Shown here: positions 7,243 to 14,352 of the stretch, one piece after another
How positions within the stretch are numbered: the first letter of the stretch is position 1
Layout of the letters: each line of letters begins with the position of its first letter
NCBI GenBank assembly: GCA_046728935.1
Contig: JBKPFS010000044.1
Location: 1 to 18,559, forward strand
DNA: 18,559 bases
Direction: 5' to 3'
Source of the DNA: DATAFO01 sp046728935
Lineage (GTDB): Bacteria > Actinomycetota > Thermoleophilia > Solirubrobacterales > 70-9
The notes under the pieces: model-generated
What the model was told of the DNA's origin: nothing
Database searches by the model: none
The model's input: only the letters and a program-made list of their open reading frames with translations
Translations under genes and position numbers: made by a program

Positions 7243-8745
7243 TCAGACCGCGGGCGCGAGCGCGCGCTCGGGCGCCTCGACCGCCCGCGGCTCGACCCCG
7301 CGCAGCGCGATCCCGAGGGCGAGCAGCGCCCATGTGGCCGGGTCGGTGGCGAACGCCGCGTACCCGAGGCTGTGCACGAGCAGCGCGACGAAGCACGCCG
7401 CGATCGCGCTGCGCTCCACGGTCCGTGCCGATCCGCCCCCGAACAGCGCCGTCAGCGCGGCGCCGATCAGCGCCAGGTAGATGAGGATGCCGACCGCGCC
7501 CTGCTCGGCGGCGACGGTGATCGGCTCCGCGTGTGAGACCGTGTTCTTGGCCGGTCCCTGCTCCTGGAAGAACGCGGCCCCGAAGGCTCCGGAGCCCCAC
7601 CCGGCCACCGGCCGATCCTCAAAGAGGTCGATCCCGCCCTCGACCAGGTCGAAGTGGCCGCTGTCGATGTCGCGGTTCTTCCCGAACTCGCTCGAGGGCG
7701 TGCCTCCGGCGAGGGCGAAGGCGACGAGTGCGATCGCGCCGAGCCCACACGCGGCCAGCGCTCCACGCCAGCGCCAGCGCATCAGCGCGAGAATCCCGAG
7801 CCCACTCAGGAGGGCCGCGAAGCTCGTGATCGAGAAGCTGAAGCACAGGGCCACGAGCGAGATCACCGCTGCGGCGGCGGCGGCGAGCTGCAGTCGCGGA
7901 TCGGCACCCCAGGCGATGGACGCCGCGAGCGCGACCATCGCCATGGCGAGATAGCGGCCGAGGATGTTGGGGTCGTAGAAGAGCGAGTTGACCCGGAAGT
8001 AGAGGTGGAGCTGATTCGAGTCGAGCAGGTCGGAGTTGATGAACAGGTCGCGGGCGATGTACTGACCGATCGCGATCGCCGCGAACACCGTCGCCATCGC
8101 GCCGACCGCGATCAGGATCTGGCCGAGGAGCCGCCGCGACCACGCCACCTGGAGCAGGAGCACCAGGAGCACTCCGAAGGGCACGAGGAAGAACCCCGCG
8201 TTCTCGATCGCGTTCGAGACGTCCTCCGAGTACGCGCTCTGGATCGCGTACGCCACCAGCGCCCCCGCGAGCGCCCATCGCAGCCACAAGGTGATGGGAG
8301 CGGCACTTCGGGCGCCCGTCGCGGCCTCGACACCGCGTTCCGTCCGGAGCACCGGCCACGCGTAGGTCACGGCCCCGGCGGCGATGATCGCGTAGAGCGG
8401 GATCAGCAGGTTCGCGGTCTCACCGCCGATCTCGACCGGGACGCGGAGGGGCAGCAGCGCGATGGCGAGAATCGGGAACGCCGTCGGCAGGCGGCGGAAG
8501 ACGGCGGCGAGGACGGCGACCGCGAACAGGGCCCCGAGCGCGGCGGCGGCGACCGCCGTCGGGTCGTCGCGGAAGCGAACGACGCGCTCCTCGTCCCAGA
8601 CGTCGCCGGCAACCAGCACCGGCGCAACGACGAGGGCGATCAGAATCGCCACCCGCCTGACGCGACCGTCGTCGGTGACGATCGCCGCCGCGGCCGCCCC
8701 GCAGCCGGCGAGGAGGCCTGCGAGCTCGAGCGCCGAGGCGTTCAT
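7243..8745 (-). CDS. O-antigen ligase/polymerase-like membrane protein (Wzy_C family)
   Basis: This 500-residue integral membrane protein has roughly a dozen hydrophobic segments. The Wzy/WaaL superfamily signatures are RVNSLFYDPNILGRYLA at 251-267, just before a TM helix, and GWGSGAFG at 382-389, followed by the periplasmic-side SHAEP (His405) and Glu414. In this superfamily such residues polymerise or transfer undecaprenyl-diphosphate-linked glycan at the outer face of the membrane. In a monoderm the acceptor could be the growing chain or another surface polymer. The ATG at 8745 overlaps the stop of the FlgD-Ig-like gene (ATGA), and the flippase gene follows after nine bases. Polymerase versus ligase cannot be decided from sequence. 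Confidence 0.88.
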   Translation of the reverse strand: MNASALELAGLLAGCGAAAAAIVTDDGRVRRVAILIALVVAPVLVAGDVWDEERVVRFRDDPTAVAAAALGALFAVAVLAAVFRRLPTAFPILAIALLPLRVPVEIGGETANLLIPLYAIIAAGAVTYAWPVLRTERGVEAATGARSAAPITLWLRWALAGALVAYAIQSAYSEDVSNAIENAGFFLVPFGVLLVLLLQVAWSRRLLGQILIAVGAMATVFAAIAIGQYIARDLFINSDLLDSNQLHLYFRVNSLFYDPNILGRYLAMAMVALAASIAWGADPRLQLAAAAAAVISLVALCFSFSITSFAALLSGLGILALMRWRWRGALAACGLGAIALVAFALAGGTPSSEFGKNRDIDSGHFDLVEGGIDLFEDRPVAGWGSGAFGAAFFQEQGPAKNTVSHAEPITVAAEQGAVGILIYLALIGAALTALFGGGSARTVERSAIAACFVALLVHSLGYAAFATDPATWALLALGIALRGVEPRAVEAPERALAPAV

Positions 8746-9176
8746 CCACCGGCCTTCGCGTCGGCCGGCTCCGAGGGGGCGAACACCTTGATCCGCTTCG
8801 GCCAGATCATGTCCCGCTCGCGCTCCGGCAGCAGCACTCGCAGGTAGTAGCTCTCGGGCGCGACAAGCTCCCCGTCCTGGCCCCGACCGTCCCAGTGGTA
8901 GGTCACGCGTTGCCCGTCCTCGAGCGGCCGGGAGTCGAGGGTCTTCACCGGCTCGTCGTCCTCGTCGACGATGCTGATGTAGGCGTGCTCCTCGCTCTCG
9001 CGGACGAAGAACGAGATCCGCGCCGTCTCCTCCGGGGGCCGAAACTGGCGAGTCAGGCGCGTGACCTCGAGCGCGAGGTCGGGATCGCGAGCCCGGACGA
9101 CCAGGACGGCGGCAGCGAGCGAGACGGCCAGCAGGGCGAAGAACAGCGCCGCGCCGACCGACGCGCGCCCGATCAA
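8742..9176 (-). CDS. Small membrane-anchored protein with FlgD-like Ig domain
   Basis: This 144-residue protein has one N-terminal TM helix (about 5-27) followed by an extracytoplasmic beta-rich domain. Residues 52-130 resemble the FlgD Ig-like domain: ISFFVRESEEHAYISIVDED, then a turn, VTYHWDGRGQDGELVAP with WDG at 95-97, then SYYLRVLL. That pattern (strand, strand, WDG-x-x-x-G, Y-x-x-x-V) is typical of these small binding or scaffold domains. No catalytic motif is seen. The start is TTG at 9176, overlapping the TGA of the LytR_C gene (TTGA). Upstream codons in this frame belong to an overlap with no hydrophobic or family signal. By position it may be an accessory to the O-antigen ligase/polymerase. 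The function is unknown. Confidence 0.8.
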   Translation of the reverse strand: MIGRASVGAALFFALLAVSLAAAVLVVRARDPDLALEVTRLTRQFRPPEETARISFFVRESEEHAYISIVDEDDEPVKTLDSRPLEDGQRVTYHWDGRGQDGELVAPESYYLRVLLPERERDMIWPKRIKVFAPSEPADAKAGG

Positions 9177-9961
9177 GGGCGGGCCCTGTCCTCGCCCGCG
9201 ATCACGATAACGTCGGCGTCGCCCGCGATCCGCTGCGTCGCGCGATCGACCTCTTGGACGGCTGTGACGCCGAGCGCGTGCGCCACCTTGTTCGCGGGCC
9301 GCTTCTGCCCCGGTTCGTACCTCACCACCGTCTGCTGGAAGCCCGGCTTGGCGTTGGAGATCGTTCCCAGCTCGAAGCCGTTCGACTGCACGTCCCCCCC
9401 GACCTTCTGGGCCAGCCCCGGCGCCGAGGTCCCGTTCAGCACCGCGACCGTGACCGAGGAGGGATCGAACGAGCCGCCGCCCCCGCCCTCCTCGCCGTCG
9501 GTCAGCAGCCGCTCGGACGCGAAGATCGCCACGACCCCCACGATCAGCGCCACGGCGCCCGTCGCGAGCAGGACGCGGGGCTGCGTGACGCGCTGGGCGA
9601 ACTGGCGCCACCTCGGGTGAGGCTCGAGCGCGGCTCGTTCCATCGTGATGCGCTCGAGCGCAGGCCGTTCGCTCGTGACCCGCGCCGCGGCCGGCGTCAT
9701 CGGCGCCGGCCGGACCTCCGTGTCCGCGGCGGGACCCGCCTCCCCCATCAGCGTCTCGAGCTCGGTCTCGGCCCGATCGAGAATCGTCTCGCTGGCCACC
9801 AGATCCTCGACCGGGTGCTTCGGCTCGCGCTCCATCCAGTCGCGAAGCCGAATCAGGTCGCGCCGCTGCGAGAAGTAGAGCGGGAGCAGGAGCACGATTC
9901 CGACAGTGGCCGCGATCGCGACGAAGTCCCCGGCGCGGTCGATGAGCTCGTAGAGGTCCAT
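9173..9961 (-). CDS. Membrane protein with C-terminal LytR_C domain (copy 2 of a tandem pair)
   Basis: The 262-residue protein has TM1 (about 13-30), a charged acidic linker (31-120), TM2 (about 130-149), a glycine-rich hinge (155-163) and a LytR_C domain at about 169-260. The domain begins VTVAVLNGTSAPGLAQKV and contains VVRYEPGQKRPANKVAHALGV, the usual LytR_C pattern. Arginines after TM1 and before TM2 suggest that the linker is cytoplasmic and the LytR_C domain outside. LytR_C normally sits behind the catalytic LCP domain that joins glycans to peptidoglycan. Here there is no LCP domain, so this is a stand-alone, presumably non-catalytic, form. It starts four bases after the preceding paralogue and overlaps the next gene (TTGA). 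Confidence 0.85.
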   Translation of the reverse strand: MDLYELIDRAGDFVAIAATVGIVLLLPLYFSQRRDLIRLRDWMEREPKHPVEDLVASETILDRAETELETLMGEAGPAADTEVRPAPMTPAAARVTSERPALERITMERAALEPHPRWRQFAQRVTQPRVLLATGAVALIVGVVAIFASERLLTDGEEGGGGGSFDPSSVTVAVLNGTSAPGLAQKVGGDVQSNGFELGTISNAKPGFQQTVVRYEPGQKRPANKVAHALGVTAVQEVDRATQRIAGDADVIVIAGEDRARP

Positions 9962-9965
9962 GCGG

Positions 9966-10757
9966 CTAGAACTGGGCGTCGTCGCGGCCGATGATCAGGA
10001 CGAGCTTCGCCCCGCCCGCGAGGTCGCGGACCTCCTGGATCATCGGCTGCACCTCCGTCTGTCCCAGCTTGGTCTCGACGTCGGCCGCGAGCGCATTCGC
10101 CTCGCCCTCGTTGTCGGGCTCGAACATGATCACGGTCTGCTCGTAGCCGCTGGCCGCATCGCCCTCCTTGCCCACGCTGTAGCCGGCGGGCTTGAGAACC
10201 TGCTTGCCAATCTTGTCGGCAAGCCCGGAGACCGCGCTCTGGACCTGCACCCCGGAGGCGTCCAGGACCTGCGTCCCGTTCAGCACTGCGACCTCGGGCT
10301 TCGACGCCTGCTCGTGCTGCTTGCGCTTCCCCGTGCCCTGCTTCCCCCCGCCGCCGGCGTCCTCCCCGAAGACGCCGAATCCGCTCGTCAGCACGCCCGC
10401 GGCGACGATCGCCGCGGCGAGCAGGATCAACAGGTAGCGCGGATCGAACGGAAACCGGCGATCGAGCGCGCTCCAGGCCGGCCTGAACACGTCGGCGACC
10501 CGCCCGCGCCAACCGGCGAGCCTGGTCCGGGCCGCCGCGGCCCTTCCGCTCGCCACCTCCGCCGCCTCACCGCGCGCCTCGGCCGCCGCGAGCGACGCCT
10601 CCGCCGCCTCCTCGGCGCGTTCTGGAGCCCTGCCGGCCCACTCCCGGAGCCGGCGCACCTCTCGTGCCTGCTGGAAGATGAGGAAGGCCAGCACGGCGAG
10701 TCCGACGAACGCGACTATGCCGAGGATGGGCCCGATCCGCTCGACCAGGTCGATCAC
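9966..10757 (-). CDS. Membrane protein with C-terminal LytR_C domain (copy 1 of a tandem pair)
   Basis: This is a paralogue of the following gene with the same architecture: TM1 (about 9-28), an Ala/Glu-rich, probably helical linker (43-80), TM2 (108-126), a Gly/Lys-rich hinge (130-152) and a LytR_C domain from about 155 (EVAVLNGTQVLDASG, later VIMFEPDNEGEANALAADV). The two proteins are strongly diverged outside the domain. I prefer the GTG at 10757 (263 residues) because its N-terminus, MIDLVERIGPILGIVAFVGL, lines up with the paralogue's MDLYELIDRAGDFVAIAATVG. A TTG at 10778 would add seven residues, including a rare CTA codon. It follows the dehydratase gene after 57 bases. A role in glycan attachment or assembly is inferred from context only. 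Confidence 0.83.
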   Translation of the reverse strand: MIDLVERIGPILGIVAFVGLAVLAFLIFQQAREVRRLREWAGRAPERAEEAAEASLAAAEARGEAAEVASGRAAAARTRLAGWRGRVADVFRPAWSALDRRFPFDPRYLLILLAAAIVAAGVLTSGFGVFGEDAGGGGKQGTGKRKQHEQASKPEVAVLNGTQVLDASGVQVQSAVSGLADKIGKQVLKPAGYSVGKEGDAASGYEQTVIMFEPDNEGEANALAADVETKLGQTEVQPMIQEVRDLAGGAKLVLIIGRDDAQF

Positions 10758-10814
10758 GCGCGGGGAGTCTAGGGCCAAAGGTGGCGCGCGCCGGAGCCAG
10801 GAAGGCCGTCGCGA

Positions 10815-12740
10815 TCAGGCGTGCGGGCCCGTCGCGCCGATGGCGTCCGAGCCCGCCGACCCCGCTGGCGCCGCCGACGAGCCCGCGGCGGTTACCACCT
10901 CCACCACCCGCTCGGCGAGCCCCGCCTCGTCGCCGGCGGCGACCATGGTCCGGAGGCGCTCGACCGTGCCCTCGATCCAACCCGGGTCGAGCGGCGTGGA
11001 CCGCACCGCGCGCAGGATCCGCTCGGCGGCGGTCGCCTGCGCGCGCTCGTCGGGGTTGAACAGCTCCTCGTGGATCTTCTCCCCGGGGCGCGGGCCGACG
11101 AACTCGATCGCGATGTCCGTGTCGGGCTCGTAGCCGGCGAGCCGAATCATGTTGCGCGCGAGGTCGACGATGCGCACGGGCTCGCCCATCTCGAGCACGA
11201 ACACCTCGCCCGACGCGGCGCCCAGGTCCCCGGCCTGGATCACCAGCTGCACCGCCTCGGGGATGGTCATGAAGTAGCGGCTCATGTCCGGGTGCGTGAC
11301 CGTTACCGGCCCGCCCTGCTCGATCTGCGAGCGAAACCGGGGCACCACGCTCCCGGATGAGGCGAGCACGTTGCCGAACCGCACGATCGTGAACCGGGTC
11401 GCGGGATGGCGCTGCCCCGCCGCCTCGACGACCCACTCCGCAATCGCTTTCGACGCGCCCATCACCGTGCGCGGGTTCACGGCCTTGTCGGTGGAGACGA
11501 GGACGAAGCGCTCCGCGCCGGACGCGGCCGCCGTCTTGGCCACCACCTCGGTCGCCATCGCGTTATTGCGGACCGCCTCGAGCGGATTCGCCTCCATCAG
11601 CGGCACGTGCTTGTAGGCCGCGGCGTGGAAGACGACCTCCGGGCGGAAGCGCTCCATCACCTCGAGCATCCGGTCGCCCTCCTTGCAGTCGCCAAGGACC
11701 GACTCGACCCGGGCGAAGTGCCAGCGCTCGGTCATCTCGCGATCGATCTCGAAGAGCGCGCTCTCCCCCTGGTCGAGCATGACGAGCAGCTTCGGATGCG
11801 TCCGGGCGATCTGGCGGCAGAGCTCCGAGCCAATCGAGCCGCCGGCGCCCGTGACGAACACGACCTTGTCCTCGAGATAGGCGCCGACCCGATCGAGCTC
11901 CATCACCACCGGCTCCCGGCCGAGCACGTCCTCCACCTGCACCTCGCGCAGCTGACGCGTCAGCTGGACGCCGCCGCGCAGCAGCTCGAACACGGTCGGC
12001 AGGGTCTGCACCGGGATCTCCCGCTCGCGGCAGGCGGCGACGACCTTTGCGCGCAGCACGCCGGGCGCGGAGGGGATCGCGATGATCACCTGGTCGGGCT
12101 TGGTGCGATCGAGGATCTCCCCGATCTCGCGGGTCGTGCCGATCACCTTGAGCCCGAGGTTGCGCATCCCGCGCTTCGCGGGATCGTCGTCGACGAAGCC
12201 GATCGCCCGCGTGGCCAGGTTGGGGTTCAGCTGTAGCTCGCGGACCACCATCTGGCCGCCCGAGCCGGCGCCGATGACCAGGGCCGTCCGCGCCTTGCGC
12301 CGCATCGCCGCCCGCTCAGGGCGCTCGGCGATTGAGCGCCGCAGCAACCGCGCCCCGCCCAGGAAGACGGTCAGCAGGAGCAGATCGAACATCGCCACCG
12401 AGCGGGGCAGGTCGTAGTCGTAGGGCTTGGCGACGGCGAACACCAGCACCAGCACCCCGGTTGCGATCGCGGCCGTTCGCACCAGCGGCCACAGGTCCGG
12501 CAGGCGGAAGTAGCGCCACCACTTCTGGTGCTGGCCGAGCAGCTCGAAGATCAGCGCCTGGCCGAGGGCGACGAAGACGATCGAGCCGCCGAGCATCGTC
12601 TCGTAGCGCTCCGGAATGCCGCCCGGGACGTCGAGGAAGCGCAGCTTGAACGCGAGGGCGAAAGCGGCCGCGCACAGCACCGCGTCGGCCCCGAACTGCA
12701 GCGCCCTCCGCCTGTACACGGGGTCGGCCAGGCGGGACAT
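10815..12740 (-). CDS. UDP-N-acetylglucosamine 4,6-dehydratase-like, membrane type (PglF/WbpM/CapD family)
   Basis: This 641-residue enzyme makes a UDP-4-keto-6-deoxy-amino sugar, the first step to bacillosamine-, FucNAc- or QuiNAc-type sugars. The N-terminal region holds about four TM segments (15-130). A CoA-binding-like Rossmann unit follows with GAGSGGQ at 157-163, then the SDR catalytic domain with TGAGGSIG at 297-304, HAAAYKHVPLME at 372-383, STDKA at 416-420 and MGASK at 427-431. Met427 in place of the usual tyrosine, with Lys431, is typical of the large retaining dehydratases (Ser/Thr-Met-Lys triad). I use the ATG at 12740, next to a TACACT -10 and fitting family N-termini (SRLADPVYRRRALQFGADA). 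It heads the polysaccharide block and likely supplies the sugar used by the phosphoglycosyl transferase. Confidence 0.92.
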   Translation of the reverse strand: MSRLADPVYRRRALQFGADAVLCAAAFALAFKLRFLDVPGGIPERYETMLGGSIVFVALGQALIFELLGQHQKWWRYFRLPDLWPLVRTAAIATGVLVLVFAVAKPYDYDLPRSVAMFDLLLLTVFLGGARLLRRSIAERPERAAMRRKARTALVIGAGSGGQMVVRELQLNPNLATRAIGFVDDDPAKRGMRNLGLKVIGTTREIGEILDRTKPDQVIIAIPSAPGVLRAKVVAACREREIPVQTLPTVFELLRGGVQLTRQLREVQVEDVLGREPVVMELDRVGAYLEDKVVFVTGAGGSIGSELCRQIARTHPKLLVMLDQGESALFEIDREMTERWHFARVESVLGDCKEGDRMLEVMERFRPEVVFHAAAYKHVPLMEANPLEAVRNNAMATEVVAKTAAASGAERFVLVSTDKAVNPRTVMGASKAIAEWVVEAAGQRHPATRFTIVRFGNVLASSGSVVPRFRSQIEQGGPVTVTHPDMSRYFMTIPEAVQLVIQAGDLGAASGEVFVLEMGEPVRIVDLARNMIRLAGYEPDTDIAIEFVGPRPGEKIHEELFNPDERAQATAAERILRAVRSTPLDPGWIEGTVERLRTMVAAGDEAGLAERVVEVVTAAGSSAAPAGSAGSDAIGATGPHA

Positions 12741-12748
12741 CGCAGGCG

Positions 12749-12754
12749 AGTGTA
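12749..12754 (-). promoter_or_regulatory. Candidate -10 element of the dehydratase/polysaccharide operon
   Basis: TACACT on the minus strand (5 of 6 match to TATAAT if C3 and C5 are allowed as common actinobacterial variants; it fits TANNNT) ends eight bases before the ATG at 12740. A start point six to seven bases downstream would leave a leader of two or three bases at most, so the mRNA is probably leaderless. No ribosome binding site is seen, which agrees. A clear -35 is lacking. Confidence 0.5.
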
Positions 12755-12782
12755 GAGCCCGGCCCCGGAGCCCGCCAGGCCT

Positions 12783-12828
12783 GTGGGCCGTCCGGAAACG
12801 ATGCACCCGAAGTCCCCGGACGGCCCAC
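12783..12828. promoter_or_regulatory. Perfect 13-bp inverted repeat in the divergent promoter region
   Basis: GTGGGCCGTCCGG (12783-12795) and CCGGACGGCCCAC (12816-12828) are exact reverse complements separated by 20 bases. They sit in the 106-bp gap between the divergent dehydratase and dedA genes. The right arm abuts the dedA -10 candidate at 12829. A terminator makes little sense between divergent genes, so an operator that co-controls both directions, or a leader hairpin, is more likely. This is inferred from position only. Confidence 0.65.
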
Positions 12829-12834
12829 TAGCCT
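12829..12834 (+). promoter_or_regulatory. Candidate -10 element of the dedA operon
   Basis: TAGCCT (TANNNT) lies 12 bases before the dedA ATG at 12847 and directly follows the right arm of the 13-bp inverted repeat. The -35 position would fall within the loop or right arm, so binding at the repeat would compete with RNA polymerase. Confidence 0.35.
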
Positions 12835-12846
12835 GTCCCCCTCGCA

Positions 12847-13485
12847 ATGAGCCTGGCTTTGACCGCCTCCATCATCGACTCGGTCGTCGACGTCGCCACG
12901 GACCTGATCGATTCGGTCGGCCTGGCGGGCGTCTTCGGGCTGATGCTGCTCGAGAGCGCTTGCATCCCGGTCCCGAGCGAGGCGATCATGCTGTTCGCGG
13001 GCTTCAACGTCTCCGAGGGCGAGCTGACGCTGGTCGGGATCGTGGTCGCGGGTGTGCTCGGCAACCTCGCGGGATCGTGGCTCGCCTACGCGGCCGGCTA
13101 CTACGGGCGGCTCGAGCTCTTGGAGCGAAACAGGGTGATCCACGTCAACCGCAAGCACCTCGATTGGGCAGATCGCTGGTTCGAGCGCCACGGCGACGCA
13201 ACGGTGTTCTTCACCCGGATGCTCCCAATCATCCGCACCTTCATCTCCCTCCCGGCCGGGGTGGCGCGCATGCCGTTCTGGCGTTTCACAGTCTTCACCC
13301 TCGCCGGGTGCATCCCCTGGGTGCTGATGCTGGGGATCGTGGGGCGCGAGGTCGGCGATCGCTGGGAGGACTGGCGCGATCACCTCCGCTACCTCGACTA
13401 CGCGGTGCTCGCCGCGCTCATCGTCGGGATCGCCTACCTGCTGGTGCGCCGGCGGTCGACCCGGGCCGCCGAGGCCGGATCGTAG
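12847..13485 (+). CDS. DedA family membrane protein
   Basis: This 212-residue membrane protein is of the DedA/VTT (SNARE-associated) family. Family features are LESACIPVPSEAIM at 35-48 (re-entrant motif with Glu36, Pro41/Pro43 and Glu45), the Gly-rich GNLAGSWLAYAAGYYG at 72-87, FTRMLPIIRTFISLPAGVARM at 122-142 with Arg124 and Arg130, and a C-terminal TM near 185-203. The length is standard. Some DedA proteins (UptA) are known to return undecaprenyl phosphate to the cytoplasmic face. Being directly followed by uppP makes that role plausible here, though other DedA proteins move other lipids. The TAG stop is followed, in the same frame, by CTA CGG and then the uppP ATG. Confidence 0.9.
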   Translation: MSLALTASIIDSVVDVATDLIDSVGLAGVFGLMLLESACIPVPSEAIMLFAGFNVSEGELTLVGIVVAGVLGNLAGSWLAYAAGYYGRLELLERNRVIHVNRKHLDWADRWFERHGDATVFFTRMLPIIRTFISLPAGVARMPFWRFTVFTLAGCIPWVLMLGIVGREVGDRWEDWRDHLRYLDYAVLAALIVGIAYLLVRRRSTRAAEAGS

Positions 13486-13491
13486 CTACGG

Positions 13492-14352
13492 ATGTTCCGG
13501 GCGCGATCGAACCACGAGCCGGTTCCGCACGCTCCAGAGCGCCCCTCCGCCGCCCACGCCCCCACGCTCAACCGCACGCGCGCCTGCGCGCTCGGCGCGA
13601 TCCAGGGCCCGGCGGAGCTCCTGCCGGTCTCGAGCTCGGCGCACCTGTCGCTGGTCCCGTGGCTCGCCGGCTGGGGCTGGGACGAGGTCGATCCCGAGGC
13701 GCGCAAGAGCTTCGAGGTCGCGCTCCACGCCGGCGCCGCGGCGGCGCTCCTGATCGCACAACGGCAAACGATCGCCGAGGAGCTGGCGGCGTTCGACGCC
13801 CGGCGTGCGGCGGTCGTCGGCCTCTCCTTCATTCCGCCGGCGATCGCCGGCTACACGCTCGAGCGCCAGATCGAGGGCCGGCTGGGAGGGCCCCGCAGCA
13901 TCGCCGCGGGCCTGATTGTTGGCGCGCTCGCGATGGTCGTCGCGGACCGCCGCCCGCAGGAGCGCGGGCCCGGCGATGCCACCGCCGGCGACGGCCTCGC
14001 GCTCGGGCTCGCCCAGGCCGCCGCGCTGATCCCGGGTGTGTCGCGAAACGGCGCCACGCTGGCGGCGGCGCGCTGGCGCCATTTCACGCGCGAGCACGCC
14101 AACCTGCTCTCGCGCACGGTCGCCCTGCCGGTGATCGTCGGGGCGACCGTGCTCAAGGGCGTGCGCCTGCGTCGCCGAGGCGTGGAGCCGGAGCTCCGGC
14201 GCGCGATGGCCATCGGCGTCGCGGCCTCGTTCGCATCCACCCTCGCCTCGCAGCGGCTGATCCGCGTGGTCGAGCGCGATCGGGCCCTGTGGCCCTACGC
14301 GGCCTACCGGGTCGTCCTCGCGCTCGCGGTGCTGGCGAGAATAGGGCGATGA
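13492..14352 (+). CDS. uppP: Undecaprenyl-diphosphatase (UppP/BacA)
   Basis: This 286-residue membrane phosphatase converts undecaprenyl diphosphate to undecaprenyl phosphate on the outer side of the membrane, recycling the lipid carrier for peptidoglycan and surface glycans. It is also linked to bacitracin tolerance. Motif 1 is GAIQGPAELLPVSSSAHL at 35-52 (Glu42, Ser47-49, His51) and motif 2 is PGVSRNGAT at 181-189 (Arg185). The second motif has Asn where PGxSRSG has Ser. The N-terminus carries about 25 extra Pro/His/Ala-rich residues before the usual start. No alternative start codon exists between 13492 and the family domain, so the ATG stands. It is six bases after dedA in the same frame, and its stop overlaps the purM start (ATGA). 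Confidence 0.92.
   Translation: MFRARSNHEPVPHAPERPSAAHAPTLNRTRACALGAIQGPAELLPVSSSAHLSLVPWLAGWGWDEVDPEARKSFEVALHAGAAAALLIAQRQTIAEELAAFDARRAAVVGLSFIPPAIAGYTLERQIEGRLGGPRSIAAGLIVGALAMVVADRRPQERGPGDATAGDGLALGLAQAAALIPGVSRNGATLAAARWRHFTREHANLLSRTVALPVIVGATVLKGVRLRRRGVEPELRRAMAIGVAASFASTLASQRLIRVVERDRALWPYAAYRVVLALAVLARIGR

Noticed and set aside
4523..7600. 1025-codon open frame on the minus strand
   Set aside because: It is an Arg/Gly/Ala-rich shadow of the GT2, flippase and ligase genes in another frame, an effect of high GC. The real genes there show clear families and tight junctions.
8742..9611. Longer 289-residue version of the FlgD-Ig-like protein
   Set aside because: The extra N-terminus overlaps the LytR_C gene and is Arg/Gly-rich without a domain, while the TTG at 9176 leads directly into a TM helix.
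10783..10792. GGCGCGCGCC palindrome between the dehydratase and LytR_C genes
   Set aside because: Ten GC-only bases are expected by chance at this composition, and no further structure supports a terminator.
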